Shown: positions 47,465 to 59,247 of the stretch, piece by piece
How positions within the stretch are numbered: the stretch's first letter is position 1
Layout of the letters: the number at the start of each line of letters is the position of its first letter
Translations under genes and position numbers: made by a program
The notes under the pieces: generated by a model
The model's input: the letters and a program-made list of their open reading frames with translations, nothing else
Database searches by the model: none
What the model was told of the DNA's origin: nothing
Source: Ciona intestinalis
Taxonomy: Eukaryota > Chordata > Ascidiacea > Phlebobranchia > Cionidae
Direction: 5' to 3'
Length of the DNA stretch: 64,000 nt
NCBI RefSeq assembly: GCF_000224145.3
Contig: NW_004190416.2
Location: 310,001 to 374,000, forward strand

Positions 47465-47944
47465 ATGTTGATGCCAAAAAAGCACAGAGTTCTGATTTAT
47501 GAGCATCTATTCAAGGAAGGCGTTCTAGTCGCCATTAAAGACCCGTTTCTGGACAAACACCCAGAGCTCGAGTCGGTGCCAAACCTGCATGTAATGAAAG
47601 CATGCCAATCTTTGAAATCTAGAGGTTACGTGCGTGAAAACTTCACATGGCGCCATTACTACTGGATTCTGACGAACGAAGGCATTCAATACCTCCGTGA
47701 TTTCCTTCACCTTCCCCCAGAGATTGTTCCCTCAACTTTGAAGAGGCAACCACGTCCCACAGACACCAGGATGCAACGACAGAAGGTCGAGTCTCGCCCT
47801 GCCTACCAGAGCGACCGGGAATCGTACCGTCATGCCCCACAAGGTGCAGGAGACAAGAAAGCAGAAGCTGGAGCAGGAACTGGAGGATTCGATTTCCGAG
47901 GAGCTGGATATGGACGAGGAAGAGGTGCTGCACCTCCACAGTAA
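47465..47944 (+). CDS. RPS10: 40S ribosomal protein S10 (eS10), single coding exon
   Basis: 159 residues (human 165), matching throughout: [19 protein letters not shown], then [55 protein letters not shown], and a flexible RG/GA-rich tail ending [10 protein letters not shown]. Component of the small subunit beak/head near the mRNA entry. The coding region has no intron, unusual for a conserved ribosomal-protein gene though upstream UTR introns are possible. NOP16 follows 255 bp downstream on the same strand, and the poly(A) signal sits right against the NOP16 5' acceptor. Confidence 0.97.
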   Translation: MLMPKKHRVLIYEHLFKEGVLVAIKDPFLDKHPELESVPNLHVMKACQSLKSRGYVRENFTWRHYYWILTNEGIQYLRDFLHLPPEIVPSTLKRQPRPTDTRMQRQKVESRPAYQSDRESYRHAPQGAGDKKAEAGAGTGGFDFRGAGYGRGRGAAPPQ

Positions 47945-48152
47945 ACTAATCTTGCTGGAGTTCAACACAATTTCAAATTGGGACACGGAAATATCTGTTA
48001 AATTTGTATGTTTTCTATGTTGACGGATCGCAGAAATATGTGACATCTGTTTAATTTGTGTGTTGTCTATGTTTATGTGCGCGAATTGCATAGATATATT
48101 TGTGAAATTTGTAGCGTAGATTTGACTGTATTTCTGTGTCCTAAATTGCTTT

Positions 48153-48158
48153 AATAAA
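48153..48158 (+). terminator. RPS10 poly(A) signal
   Basis: AATAAA 209 nt after the RPS10 stop and 21 nt before the AG acceptor of NOP16. Confidence 0.7.
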
Positions 48159-48165
48159 TTGTGTT

Positions 48166-48179
48166 GTGTTTCATTGCAG
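48166..48179 (+). promoter_or_regulatory. Likely trans-splice acceptor of NOP16
   Basis: Pyrimidine-rich GTGTTTCATTGCAG, 20 bp before the NOP16 ATG and with no 5' donor for a cis intron between it and the RPS10 poly(A) signal. This is the layout of a Ciona operon junction, where the upstream cleavage site and the downstream spliced-leader site nearly coincide. Confidence 0.6.
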
Positions 48180-48199
48180 AAAGTTGTTTAAATTTAAGT

Positions 48200-49501
48200 A
48201 TGCCGAGTGCAAAGAAACATAGAAGACAAACTTTAAATTACAAACAGAACAAGAAAAGATTATGGAAAAAAGTGAAACGAAAAACTGAAGTTCATATCCC
48301 ATGGTAAAGCACTAGACCGTGTTTTAATGACTACAAACAATTCACACCAAGTTACCCCTTATAAATGAACTTTTTGCAACATGTATAATCATTCCGACAT
48401 TTTCTACGTTTTTAAAACTGGTATAAAGTATAAATTGTTCATTTTTCCATACTTTAGCAAGCAGATCAAGGGGTCTTGGGATTCTACAAAAAGCATGAAA
48501 CAGAATTTAAGTGAAATGGGAATTGCTGTAGATCCAAATGCTGTGATGCCACTCCCAAAGCCAAACTTGGTGTTTCCAACTTTAATTACAGACATAGAAA
48601 GGGAAAAGAAAAAGCCTGGGATCCAGAAACCTAATGTTGTTAAAGGTATGAATGGACATTATATGTGTAAACATAACATTGGGTGCAAAACAAGGTAAAG
48701 GAGCAGCCTGATATGGTTTACAATACCATAGGAGTAGGACCTATGTTATAACTTAGAAAGCAAAAACAAATGGTGTGCATTATATTAGGATACTAAAACT
48801 TATGATGAGAACAAAGTCTGTGATAGTAACTTGTACAAGTCTTTGAAACGTAATGGCAAAAACCTTGAACATTGACATGAAATGGGTTTAAGTTTTTAAA
48901 TTATTGCTTTTTCTTTCATCTTAACAGAAATGGAAGTGGAAGCTGATCTTGGAGAGAGAGAAAAGAAATTTCAACTTCCAGTTGATGATGTTTTCTTCTG
49001 TACTTACATGTTGGATAAATATAAGGAAGATTATAAGGTAAGATGGAATAAGATATTGTATTATAGATGATTAAATAATACTGTTGACTGTTGTTGTACA
49101 GCAAACCATCTGAAAAATTACTACCATAAATATAAGTTTTTTTGCAAAATATAATATATATGTCCCCAAGGCTATTTAACATGCTTGTTTTTTTTTGCTC
49201 AGAATAAGCACTTCATACATGGTAGATTCATACACATTCCCTATGGGGCCTATGACAATATATAGATAGTATAGAAAATAGAAATACCTATCAACCTATG
49301 CCAATGTATAGATAACATAAACTTAACATAAGTGTTCTTACTTTCCAGGCCATGGCACGAGACAGCAGAAATGCTTACCAACTTACCCCAAAACAAGTTC
49401 GCAACAAGATACGAGAATTCAAACGATCAAAACTACAATACCAGAAATACTTGGATAGCAAACAAGATAAAACTGTTAATAAAGATAGCATGGAAACGTG
49501 A
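48200..49501 (+). CDS. NOP16: Nucleolar protein 16, four exons
   Basis: Exons 48200-48303, 48458-48645, 48928-49037, 49349-49501; phases agree, 184 residues (human 178). N-terminus is strongly basic (KKHRRQTLNYKQNKKRLWKK). Family blocks: GSWDSTKSMKQNLSEMGIAV and DPNAVMPLPK in exon 2, TYMLDKYKEDYKAMARDSRN across exons 3-4, then LTPKQVRNKIREFKRSK. NOP16 is a 60S-subunit assembly factor in the nucleolus. Position directly downstream of RPS10 would tie its transcription to a ribosomal protein gene. The start is fixed by the family N-terminus MPxAKxxxRRQ. Confidence 0.93.
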
Positions 49502-51174
49502 TAGGAAGTAAACTGGATGGAATGGTTTCTACAATACATATGTTTTTGTTTATGGTGGAATCCTTATGAAATCCTGTATAAGTGTTGAGATGCTGATGTC
49601 TTAACCACCATTTGAGTTTTATATGTTGCTACTCTGTGTCCTTGTCTTTTAAACTTTTTGCAACGCGACTCCATATTAAAATAGTCTAGAAACTTCACAC
49701 AACACTTATACCCTTTTGCATGGTAAAAAGTTAATGCGAATAGCAATTCGCATTAACTCGTAATATGATATCTCGCTAACCGCGTTATTTTGCATGGTCA
49801 TTGGTTTATGCGCGTATCAACCTAGTTTAGCGTAATATTGTTAAATCTAATTAAAAAAAGTTCCTATACTTTATAGTGCTATTACGAACTAAAAAAAATA
49901 ATACCCGAAAAAGATTAAGCTTCTAAAAGTGAAACTGTAATTCCAACAAACTTTTCATTACTCGCATAATGCGAGTAACAACCAACCTTCTACAGCAGAT
50001 AACACGCTTATAACGTTATGCGTTTTAACTTTGCTTTTGCAAGTAAATATGCGAGTACTTACGCGCATAAAAGTGACCATGCAAAAAGGGTATTAGTAAG
50101 TATAGGTAATACAATTTTGAGTCAAACCCTAGTTTAAGAAACATTGATTTTAGTGTCTGTACAAGAGATTAACGTGTATAACTAAAAAACTTCATTTCGA
50201 ACAACACTTGGCAAGCATAGGTGACCAATTGGGCCTGAAAACCTAGGTTTAGAAACCTTGATAACTAAAGCTATAGTATTTAGTGTCTGTACAAGAGCTT
50301 AGCGTATATAAACGCCTAGCTTTGTTAGACAATCTGGGAATTTCCTAATCGATTACTTCCGTTAGCATGAATGCCCAGGTCGTGAACGCAAAGTGTGTCT
50401 ATTGTTTTATGCGCGAGCTACCGCAATATGACGTACAAACCACCTACACTTGTCAAATTTAGTTTAAGACAATATATCGACTTTCTACTGACGCGAGTTC
50501 TAGTTAAAGCACCTATGACATAGACAGGAGTTGTTATGAAAGATAATACAGTATAACAATAATATCGAACGTAAGGCAGGAATTTAAGGTCTATTAGAAT
50601 AAATGCAGGCTTTTAAAATACCGTTTTTTTACCGAGACTAGACAGTAGTTTTAACCGTGCCAAATACTTGATAGTTTAACTTGACTGATGGTTTATATGC
50701 ATACATGATATACGTGCGTGTATTCATTGCGTGCTAAAGCAAGTCATAAACAAAAGTTGGTGTTAATAGTCAAGGACTGTGTTAAAGTTATGGTATAGGG
50801 GAAATTAGATTTTGTTTACAGTTTAGCTTATTAGTGATATTTCCAAGGAATTTTTTGCTTTCCCCTCTATAAGACAATATACGACACAACAAAATACGTA
50901 GCTGGATTTTAAGTGGGTAAAACGAGCAATATTAGGCAAAGGTTAATACTGATTAGTCACAGAAATATCAGTAAAAAACGTCATTACTATGCTTCAATCT
51001 ACGCAACAATAGCATTTTATCCCATGACCAAAAATGTCATATGCTATATTTTACCGTATGATATATAGCTTTTTATTAACTTATTTGCAAACATAAGTAA
51101 CCTGTGAATAACTTCAGTCGCTTATGCTGTTCTAAGTAATTATAGATAAGTTCCGACGGACGCTTGAGTCTAAA
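49502..51174. other. Intergenic region with a Harbinger-type MITE and a diverged duplication
   Basis: Holds the NOP16 3' UTR, the MITE at 49709-50092 and two related segments (about 50100-50190 and 50220-50310) sharing TAGTGTCTGTACAAGAG and CGTGTATA-like ends. No signal-peptide exon for the next gene could be found here with confidence. Confidence 0.45.
49709..50092. mobile_element. PIF/Harbinger-type MITE
   Basis: 384 bp, inverted ends TACCCTTTTGCATGGT / ACCATGCAAAAAGGGTA, flanked by TTA on both sides (49706-49708 and 50093-50095), the 3-bp target typical of PIF/Harbinger. No coding capacity. Inner arms include GCGCATAA/TTATGCGC and a short AATGCGAA...TTCGCATT hairpin near 49735. Confidence 0.75.
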
Positions 51175-53853
51175 ATGACGACTGAAAGTATGTTTGTTGA
51201 ATCTGGAGACGGACACCCTACTCTAATCACTGAAAACCCGACTACTGCTAAAAGCGCGGGAAATTCAAAAACTACGATTATTACGTCACAAAGTAATTAT
51301 GAAACAACTGCAGATATATTTGAATCGTCTGGTGAAAGTTACACAACCAGTACAACTTATACTGAACATACCACAAGTGACACTTTGAATACAACTGGTA
51401 TAATAGACCTTACTACATACGGAAACTTAACTGAAAGTAAAGATTATACCACAAGTGCTCCTTTGAATACAACCGATATAATAGACGTTACTACATACGG
51501 AAATTTAACCCAAACGGAAGATTACACTGAGCCCAATGCCCCTACAGCAGAAAGCACAAGTATTTGGACCCAAAATACGACAGGATTTCAAGACATAACG
51601 TCAACCGCGACGTATAGAAATGTAACTGCTTCCACTGAAACGAATTCAACGGGTTTATTGGAAATGTTTACAATCGGTGATGTAACTAAAACGCATTCAG
51701 TTCAAAACACGACGTCACCCCCTGATCCTACGACATTCGGAAATGTTGAAGACACTACAGTAAATGATGACGTCACTACAGCAACATTTAGTGACGTCAA
51801 GTCTTCATCGGCTCAAAATACAACGTCGCCTCCAGATCTCACGACTTTCGGGAATATTGATGACGTCACTACAGTAACTGATGATGTCACTACAGTCAAT
51901 GCAACTTCTAATGACGTCACTATAGTAGATGCAACGTTTAGTGACGCCACTTATGTACAATCGACACAAAATAACACGTCACTCTCAGATCTTACGACAT
52001 TTAGCAACTTGGATGACGTCACTACAGTCAATGCAACTTATAATGACGTCACAACAGAAATATTTAGTGACGTCACGTCTTCACCGACACCATATACAAC
52101 GTCATTTCCAGATCTTACGACTTTTAGAAATATAGATGACGTCACTACAGATAATATAACTTTTAATGACGTCACTACAGCAGCATTCAGTGACGTCACG
52201 TCTTCACAATCGACACAAAATACAACGTCACCACCAGATCTTACGACGTTTGGCAACCTAGATGACGTCAGCACCGTTCAAACGACATTTAGTGGCGCCA
52301 GTAAAGCAGTTTCGACAGCCATAAACGATTTAACGAAGATCAATGACGTCACGACACCACATACGTCACTTCTACCTACAATATCCACAACAAGAGACGT
52401 CACGACAGCTCGTTTAACTTTTTTACCAAAAACTGCGTCGAGTAGAAATCTCATGACGCTCACGCCCACGAAAAGCACAGATAAAACTCCCGCACAAACA
52501 ATGGTACTCAGGAACACAACGACTGCATTCTCAGGTAAATAACTAAATAAAACAACGCAAATGTCCGAACACGAGTGATCATGTGTAACTGTCTAATACA
52601 CTGCGTCGTCATTTATATAAAATCCCGCTCCAAGTTATACGTTGTAACTCGTAAGCTGGCACAAGGCGTATGAAACGCAACACCCGTGTTATAACGACTG
52701 TCGTTTTCCGGCCACGCGAGGATAAAGTAAGTTACATTCATTTATTCATATAAAAAAGTAATCATTCGCATAAATAACTCTTTGCATTGTAGGAAACTCA
52801 AGCAACGCCACAATCAGTACATTCGTTACAACGCCAAGTAGTGGATCTATCGACCCAACAGTACTCGCCCTCTTTATTTCAATATCAAGCATAGTTTTGT
52901 TCTTCATTTTCATTACGTGCATGTTATCTCTTTCAAGAAAAAAGAAAAATAAGTAAGTTGCTTTCACTGAATTCAAGCCCTGATTCTTTAGCATTGGCTT
53001 GAATTTGATTTGAACCCAGCATTTTTGTTTTTTTAACCTGGCGTGGATTTGAACCCAGTATCTTTGTTTTTTTACCCTGGCCTGGATTTGAACTCAGTAT
53101 CTTCGGTTCTTTTACCTTGGCCTAGATTTGAACCCAGTATCTTTGGTTCTTTTAACCTGGCCTAGATTTGAACCCAGCTTCCCTAGTGTTCGAAGCTTGA
53201 CCATAACTTACAAACATGTTTTTCACAAGGTTCACACCAGGAAATAATCTTGAAGAACACCAAGCACCACCTCATCCTTATCCACAGTACAATTACGAAG
53301 GTGTGATAATTGTTATAAGTAGGGTGGGGGAGACGGGACACTTTTAGCGCATAATACCCAAATATCCTGGTCGTGTTTTAAATGATTAACAACGGTATAT
53401 GGGAGTCGCAAGGATACGGTTTTATAATTCTTTGAATATTCTTTGTTTACTACCAAACCAAATGGGACGAGAAAACCGAAATAAAAGGTGTTCCATCTTT
53501 CCCCAAACATACTATATATCTTATCATGCAAATGTATCACTAAAACACGGATCTCTAGGCGCAGTCCACAACTGCCATATCTTAACTTTAAAAAAGATCT
53601 TTACAAAACATTTTTTTGTGATAAGATAACAAGATTTACAGTTCCAACAATAGTCACAAAAAACGCCAGGAGTTTTGTTTCAAACTTTACAAGTATATGT
53701 TTTTGTACAGGGAATGCGGCAGAGTTGGTGGTAGTCAAAGAACATCAAAGTAGTATAATAATAGGCAACAAAATACGAACCAGACATGAAGAAACAACAT
53801 TTAACAGTAACAGAATACAACAACAATCACATTCGTTGACTTACAAAGTATAA
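51175..53853 (+). CDS. Threonine-rich mucin-like single-pass membrane protein, four exons
   Basis: Exons 51175-52534, 52793-52952, 53230-53300, 53711-53853; GT-AG, phases agree, 577 residues as modelled. Exon 1 is almost entirely Thr/Ser/Asp/Asn with diverged repeats of about 45-50 residues around QNTTSPPDLTTFGN and DDVTTV, ATFSDVTSS; dozens of potential O-glycosites and many NTT/NTS sequons. Exon 2 encodes a membrane helix (VLALFISISSIVLFFIFITC) followed by SLSRKKKN. The tail has a Pro-rich APPHPYPQYNYE stretch and ends SHSLTYKV. There is no signal peptide at the ATG used, so an upstream exon may be missing. Looks like a cell-surface or adhesion mucin; no orthologue recognised, and such sequences evolve too fast for naming by eye. 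Confidence 0.7.
52640..52742 (-). mobile_element. Family B element in the mucin-like gene
   Basis: Minus-strand copy: GTAACTCGTAAGCTGGCAC to CCACGCGAGGATAAAGTAA; well preserved. Confidence 0.65.
53020..53190. repeat. Tandem repeat, ~41-bp unit, four copies
   Basis: Units read GCCTAGATTTGAACCCAGTA then TCTTTGGTTCTTTTAACCTG. It sits in the intron after the membrane exon of the mucin-like gene. GATTTGAACCCAG recalls the SINE B-box region, so it may have amplified from one. Confidence 0.75.
53318..53518 (+). mobile_element. Family A MITE in the mucin-like gene
   Basis: TAGGGTGGGGGAGACGGGAC to CCATCTTTCCCCAAACATAC. Confidence 0.7.
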
Positions 53854-54352
53854 AAATCTATTGAAGTTGTTTTGTATTAATTAACCCTGGAATGCAGATG
53901 ATACTGGAATTGCGAAAAAAACGATTAATAAACTAAACAAGTTTTTTTGGTGTGAACAAAACCTGTTTACAGCTTTATTCAGGATAGGGTACTGTGGGGT
54001 AAGATGGATACCATTAGCACATACTATCCAATCAGCTATATCATATCATATTTTTAACAACTGACATCGCTTTTTTAAAATCCTTAGGATATGGTTTTAT
54101 AACTCTGTAATATTCTTTGCTTACTACCAAATGGGACGATAAAATGAAAACTTGGACCATCTTACCCCGACTTACTACATAAGACACTTCTTGTTTAGAC
54201 AACTTAAATGCGTTTTAATTTGGCAATGTACCAAACATCTAATTTTGGTGCAGCAGAAGAACTTTTTCTTTATATCACTATACCGCTTATACTTTTGTAT
54301 TTATTTATTTTTCTAGTGCAAAAATTCTCACAAAAATTAAATAAAAAATATA
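53854..54352. other. Convergent intergenic region
   Basis: 3' ends of the mucin-like gene and ALG12. A plus-strand AATAAA at 53927-53932 is 74 nt past the mucin stop; minus-strand AATAAA motifs near 54300-54309 are about 45 nt past the ALG12 stop. A family A MITE fills the middle. Confidence 0.6.
53985..54180 (+). mobile_element. Family A MITE
   Basis: TACTGTGGGGTAAGATGGAT to CCATCTTACCCCGACTTACT; diverged interior. Confidence 0.65.
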
Positions 54353-57300
54353 TTATTTAACCTTGTTTTCAAAATCTATGCGTTGCCACAACACTAAAGC
54401 TGGCGCAGTTTTAACATTTGGCAACACTGGCAGATTAAAAAAACTTGGAAACACTGGTCCAAAATACTGGTTTAATTTGATTAGGCCAAATCCTGCATAG
54501 CTATCTACAGTGGTTAGCTTTTTGTAAGTATCATACCACAAGGTTGGAAGTTGTGAGTTATACTCCATGATGGTGTGCGTTATATGGGGAGAATGAAGCA
54601 AGTCTGTTACCATCAAGTTCTCCGTTTTGTTGTACCTAGAATTTGGATTTATGAATGCCTATCGAAGCTGGACAACAAATTAAGAAAACAATTACCAACA
54701 AAGTTACAAAAGTAACAGAGTAACTTGTAAGCGGGCACAATATATATGAAACAGAACACCTGTGACATAAGGACTGTGGTTGCCCCTTGCCACACGAGAA
54801 TAAATAAGTTACATTAATTTAATGTATATTAAGATCTGAACAACACGTTGGCATAGGTTGCTCAACTAGTATGTGGGGGTCACATTATTAACAAAATATA
54901 AAAGACACATATATATGTAGCATATAACATACCTCCAGTGTGGGCACTGTTCTCCAAAGCGGGAAACCCCCGTTTGAGCAGCAAGATTACAAATATGAAG
55001 GTGAACTGGTGGACTTTGTGAGCATGGTATCTGTGATGGAATTGAGTCATGTATAAGTATGTGTATGTATATTCTATTTATAAAACAGTATATAATTGTT
55101 ATACATTTTGGGTATAATATAAGTCTTTTTTTTAGTCAATTTATCTTCTATACTGTGTGTAGTGTCCTGCAGTGTGCCACGCCCTGGAACCTAGAATTTA
55201 TATAAGAGTTGGCCCATTACCCTATACATGTCCTATGGTCAATATATAAACAAAACATTATGTTATGGGACCTTTGGTTTAGGCCAGATTTAGACCATTA
55301 TCCCAAAAATACCACATAAACAAAACATTAACTTACTTTTTCATGAAGTTCTTTAAGTATTTCACCCCCAGGATAATTATGAAGTGAAGCAGAAAGAAGG
55401 ATGATTGAAAACATGAGGTTTAAAACAAGGCAAGCTAATGAGACAAGACCAAGTAATGAGAAACGTTTGGATGAAGTGCTTCTGTTGTAACTGAGGATAC
55501 AGGAAGGTATGATAAACTATATATAATTAAATGATAAGATATATATAATTAAATCTCATATTAAATATAACGTGGCGGAAATCATAAGAAAGTAACACTT
55601 GCATTTGCGTAATGAATGTTAAAGTATCACAAGGCTTCTATATTGTATGTGCGTGGTCCTACAGCATGGCAAGGCAAGGTAAGGTACCTAGAATTTAGGC
55701 CAGAGTTGGCTCATTATCCCAACATCCAGAGTGTTACTGCAAGCACCTCACCAGATGTTAAAGCCTGCCACTTCCCGAAAGTTAACTACAAAGACTTACA
55801 TATGGGCACAGTTTGTAAACTACTAAACTTTCTCATCTTTGTTACTATACATTAAACTTACATATGAGCAAGAGCTGATGCAGCCACAGCGTTCAACATA
55901 GGGAAAGTATAAATGATGAAACGAAGTTCTTTGTGGGGAAGTTTAGAGAAAACAAGAATAAAAACCAGGCTTGGGATGAGAAGAGAAGATGATCTAAGGA
56001 TGTTAGGATCATGTTATATCAACATTTTATCTTACAGTTATTCTATGTTAACATTCAATCATATTAACACCCCATCTTAAATTCTATCTTAAAATTTATC
56101 CCAAATTATCAAAGTACATTGACTGATAATGTTATTCATAATCTTTAAAGGGTAAGTTTTGGTAACTCTTAAATAAATGAAAGAAATGTTTATTTTTCTT
56201 TGCTTAATTGTAGTGGGTCACTTTACTAGTTATAACAAAGGCTACATATTTTAAATACTAACTAAGAGAAACATTTTCCCAGACACTTTAATATACTGCA
56301 AATAGCTCCAGCTTTTTGCATACTAAACACTTAAACAAAAAGGTAGCTAACTTACCTTCCAGGTTTTAACCAAATCCCATACAGCACTGGTAAAATAGAA
56401 GTTAATATTGATCTTGGTAGAACTGAAGTAAAATACCTGCGAGAATAAAATACGCCTTGGGTGCAAAAACATATATTTTCTTGTCAGTTTTAATACAAAC
56501 ATAACAGCCTATATGTATGAAACAATTTTCTTTACTTTTATGAGAATGGAGTAACCCTAGATTATGCAATCTACTATAATAAGGTAATAACTGTATATGG
56601 TACTTAATTAAGACATGTATGTAACACCAGCTTTATACTTATAAACAATTTATACCACAAAACAACAACACTTACCAGTGAAAGGGTGAGGTCCCCCAGT
56701 TAGAACTTTTATTAAGAACCACATTATACCACATGACTTGACCTTCTGGCCAAACCCAATGACCCCACAGGTAAGAATCAACCAACACAGTGAGACCTGT
56801 AAATAGAATACTCAGTCATTTGCATATGTGAAGTTGATATACAAAAATTGGTCAATTTTTTACATAGTGAAATTTGGTATGAAAAGTTGCTAATAAGCAT
56901 GGTAACACAATGGGGCAAAAGATTAAATGTTATGAAGATTATATATAAAGTAAATGTTAGATAAATAACATATCACATCCAATACTTTTCATATTCCAAA
57001 AGCTAGTTTAAATGCCAAGCCAGTAAATTGAATGTATGGTTAAAAACTGCAAAACTAATTATTTTTAAGCAAGCACTTACTACTTACCCAGAGTTACCAC
57101 AGCAGCAGGTACACATGTTAAGATTATTTCCTTAATTGTAATCTTTCCATTTATCAAGGATATCACAAGGCAGGTGCCAAGTAGAATGCATAACTCAAAC
57201 CTAAAGTAATGTATGAGTAATGAATATTTATAACCAATTTATATTAATCTATAAAGTTACATATATGGCTTAGCAGCTATGCTTTATTTGTTTTATTTAA

Positions 57301-59247
57301 TCTAATTTTGGTTACATTTTTGGAAAGTTAAATAAAATGTGTGTTATGTACTCAGTACTGACTAATATGTAGCGTTGGTACATAAATAAGAATGATGGAT
57401 ATTACATTGAGATGGTAAGCATGTTGGAGCTTACCTGAAAATAATGATACCAGCCGCAGAAAACCAGATAAACGATTTATTCTTGTTCCTTAGCCAAGAG
57501 GATAGAGCTAGTAAAACTGTAAAAGTAAAAAATACATATACAAAAAATACCATTAAAGTTGTATTTAAATGCAACAATTATGCAACACACATGTGGCTCA
57601 ATGACAGACAAAACCATTTATTTTATAACTGCAGTTTAATACCTATGAACTCCGGTAGTGTAATGCAGGACAAATTAAATAGAATATATCAATATTCAAT
57701 AAATATAATCACTATTCGAAAAATAAAAAGCAGTATAGAATAATAACCACTGTTCTAATTCATAAACTTTTTAAAAAGTTAAAAACTTGTTACTTACCTA
57801 AACGACAATTATGATTTAATATAAATTATCGTTTTTCAGTAAAAGTTTTTACATGAATATTTAAAGAGAATTTTTACAAGAAATTAACAAGCTGTAATAA
57901 AGAAGAACTACTGTTCTAATCCATGAACTTATTGTACCAAGTACAAACAAATAAAAAATAAATAAAAAAAGTACAAACAAACATAACATAGTTTTGAATT
58001 TATTAAATAGGTTTAAAATACAAAAACAAAATACATATAAATACATTACTTACCTAAACACAGGGCAAATACATTAGGCAGTGGTCGGCTTGAGTAGAAC
58101 AAGAAATGGAATTGTGAACAAACAATGACAATGAAACACTTTGATGTGGTTGAATCATAATATAGTTTCAAAGCCTTGGTGAGTTTGTTTAACCCGTATG
58201 CAACAATGAGACCCAGACACATACGAACTGTAATTAATGTTAGAAGTTAGTGTTGTTACTATTGGGTTGGCAGTTAAAGGTATTGGTGTGAAAATGTGTG
58301 AGGCGGGTCACAAACTGTTTACTAGTGTTATGTTAAGTACCAAGCTTATTGGCTTCAGAGTTTATATGAAAAGGTGGGAAGGGGTTAGGTTTAAACATAC
58401 AAACTCACTGTGGTATTCTTAAAAGTGAAAAACTTTGCCACAGCAAAATAGTATGTCTTTTTCATAGTACTCTGGTGAATTTATGTGATCACCCACCAAG
58501 TAACATACATGGTAACTCGTAAGCTGGCACGAGGTGTATAAAACAGATTAACAGAACACCCTTGATATAACGAGTGTTGTTTTCCGGCCACGCGAGGATA
58601 AGTAAGTTACATTCATTCATTTATTCAATGGCATTTACAAGTCAGATTTTCAAATGAGGCCCATCAGTTACCTATGTATTGTGACACAAGTTTGCTGGTT
58701 GTGAAGTATGAAGAGATGAAAATAAACGGCGATGAGATTGCTGATATGAATATTGGACCAATGAAAGTACGAGGAACCACACCAGGGAACTCATGGTGGT
58801 CATACTGTAATAAATGCAAAATATAAAAGAGATCAATCTTTATAAACTATAAAATCAAGCTTTGAAAACTGCTTTGGCAAGCTGAAAATATGGCAGTACG
58901 GATAGAAAATAATGGTTAATATTAGTAAAGGTCAGTGGAAATCCGACCAATCCATCTTTGCCTATATATGCCAGGTTATACATAATACATGTAATATATA
59001 TGGAGAAATATTAAATTACTGAATTAAATATCCTGAAATAAGTTACTTTATGAATACTGTTGGACATTAAACAAGCAAATTCAAAACAGTAAGGTAAAAA
59101 AAACGCATTAAAACTTACGCTTGTTATGTTATGACCGTGATATATAACATCGTGTATGGCTTGTATGTTAAAGCTCTCTTCTACTTTAGTATACGGGCAT
59201 AAAACCGCATATAATGAAACCAATATTGCTGGTACCAAATACAGCAT
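54353..59247 (-). CDS. ALG12: Dolichyl-P-Man:Man7GlcNAc2-PP-dolichol alpha-1,6-mannosyltransferase, eleven exons
   Basis: ER enzyme adding the eighth mannose of the N-glycan precursor, GT22 family. Exons: 59247-59119, 58804-58672, 58227-58054, 57516-57435, 57200-57088, 56796-56676, 56436-56356, 55993-55862, 55490-55337, 55030-54933, 54635-54353; phases agree, 499 residues (human 488). Lumenal GT22 motif [17 protein letters not shown] near the N-terminus, then [72 protein letters not shown], the HKEL motif in [17 protein letters not shown], and NYPGG. Multiple hydrophobic segments fit a polytopic ER protein. I start at MLYLVP because it aligns with the family; an in-frame ATG 24 codons upstream is possible. 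Divergent from RIC1. Confidence 0.95.
54717..54820 (-). mobile_element. Family B element in an ALG12 intron
   Basis: GTAACTTGTAAGCGGGCAC to CACACGAGAATAAATAAGTT, minus strand. Confidence 0.6.
55150..55315 (+). repeat. Two family C repeats in an ALG12 intron
   Basis: CCTGCAGTGTGCCACGCCCT and GGTTTAGGCCAGATTTAGAC modules; a further copy is at 55640-55740. Confidence 0.5.
58508..58622 (-). mobile_element. Family B element in an ALG12 intron
   Basis: GGTAACTCGTAAGCTGGCAC to CCACGCGAGGATAAGTAAGT, minus strand, close to consensus. Confidence 0.65.

Noticed and set aside
47525-48091. Minus-strand open frames over RPS10
   Set aside because: Antisense shadows of the ribosomal protein coding region.
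52038-52517. Minus-strand open frames over the mucin-like exon
   Set aside because: Produced by the repetitive GACGTCAC sequence; no protein features.
53399-53629. Plus-strand open frames at 53399-53629 and the first part of 53488-53853
   Set aside because: They arise from the family A MITE and intron; only the part after the acceptor at 53711 is kept as the last exon of the mucin-like gene.
57444-58046. Short open frames on both strands within ALG12 introns
   Set aside because: AT-rich intron sequence around well-defined ALG12 exons; no independent support.
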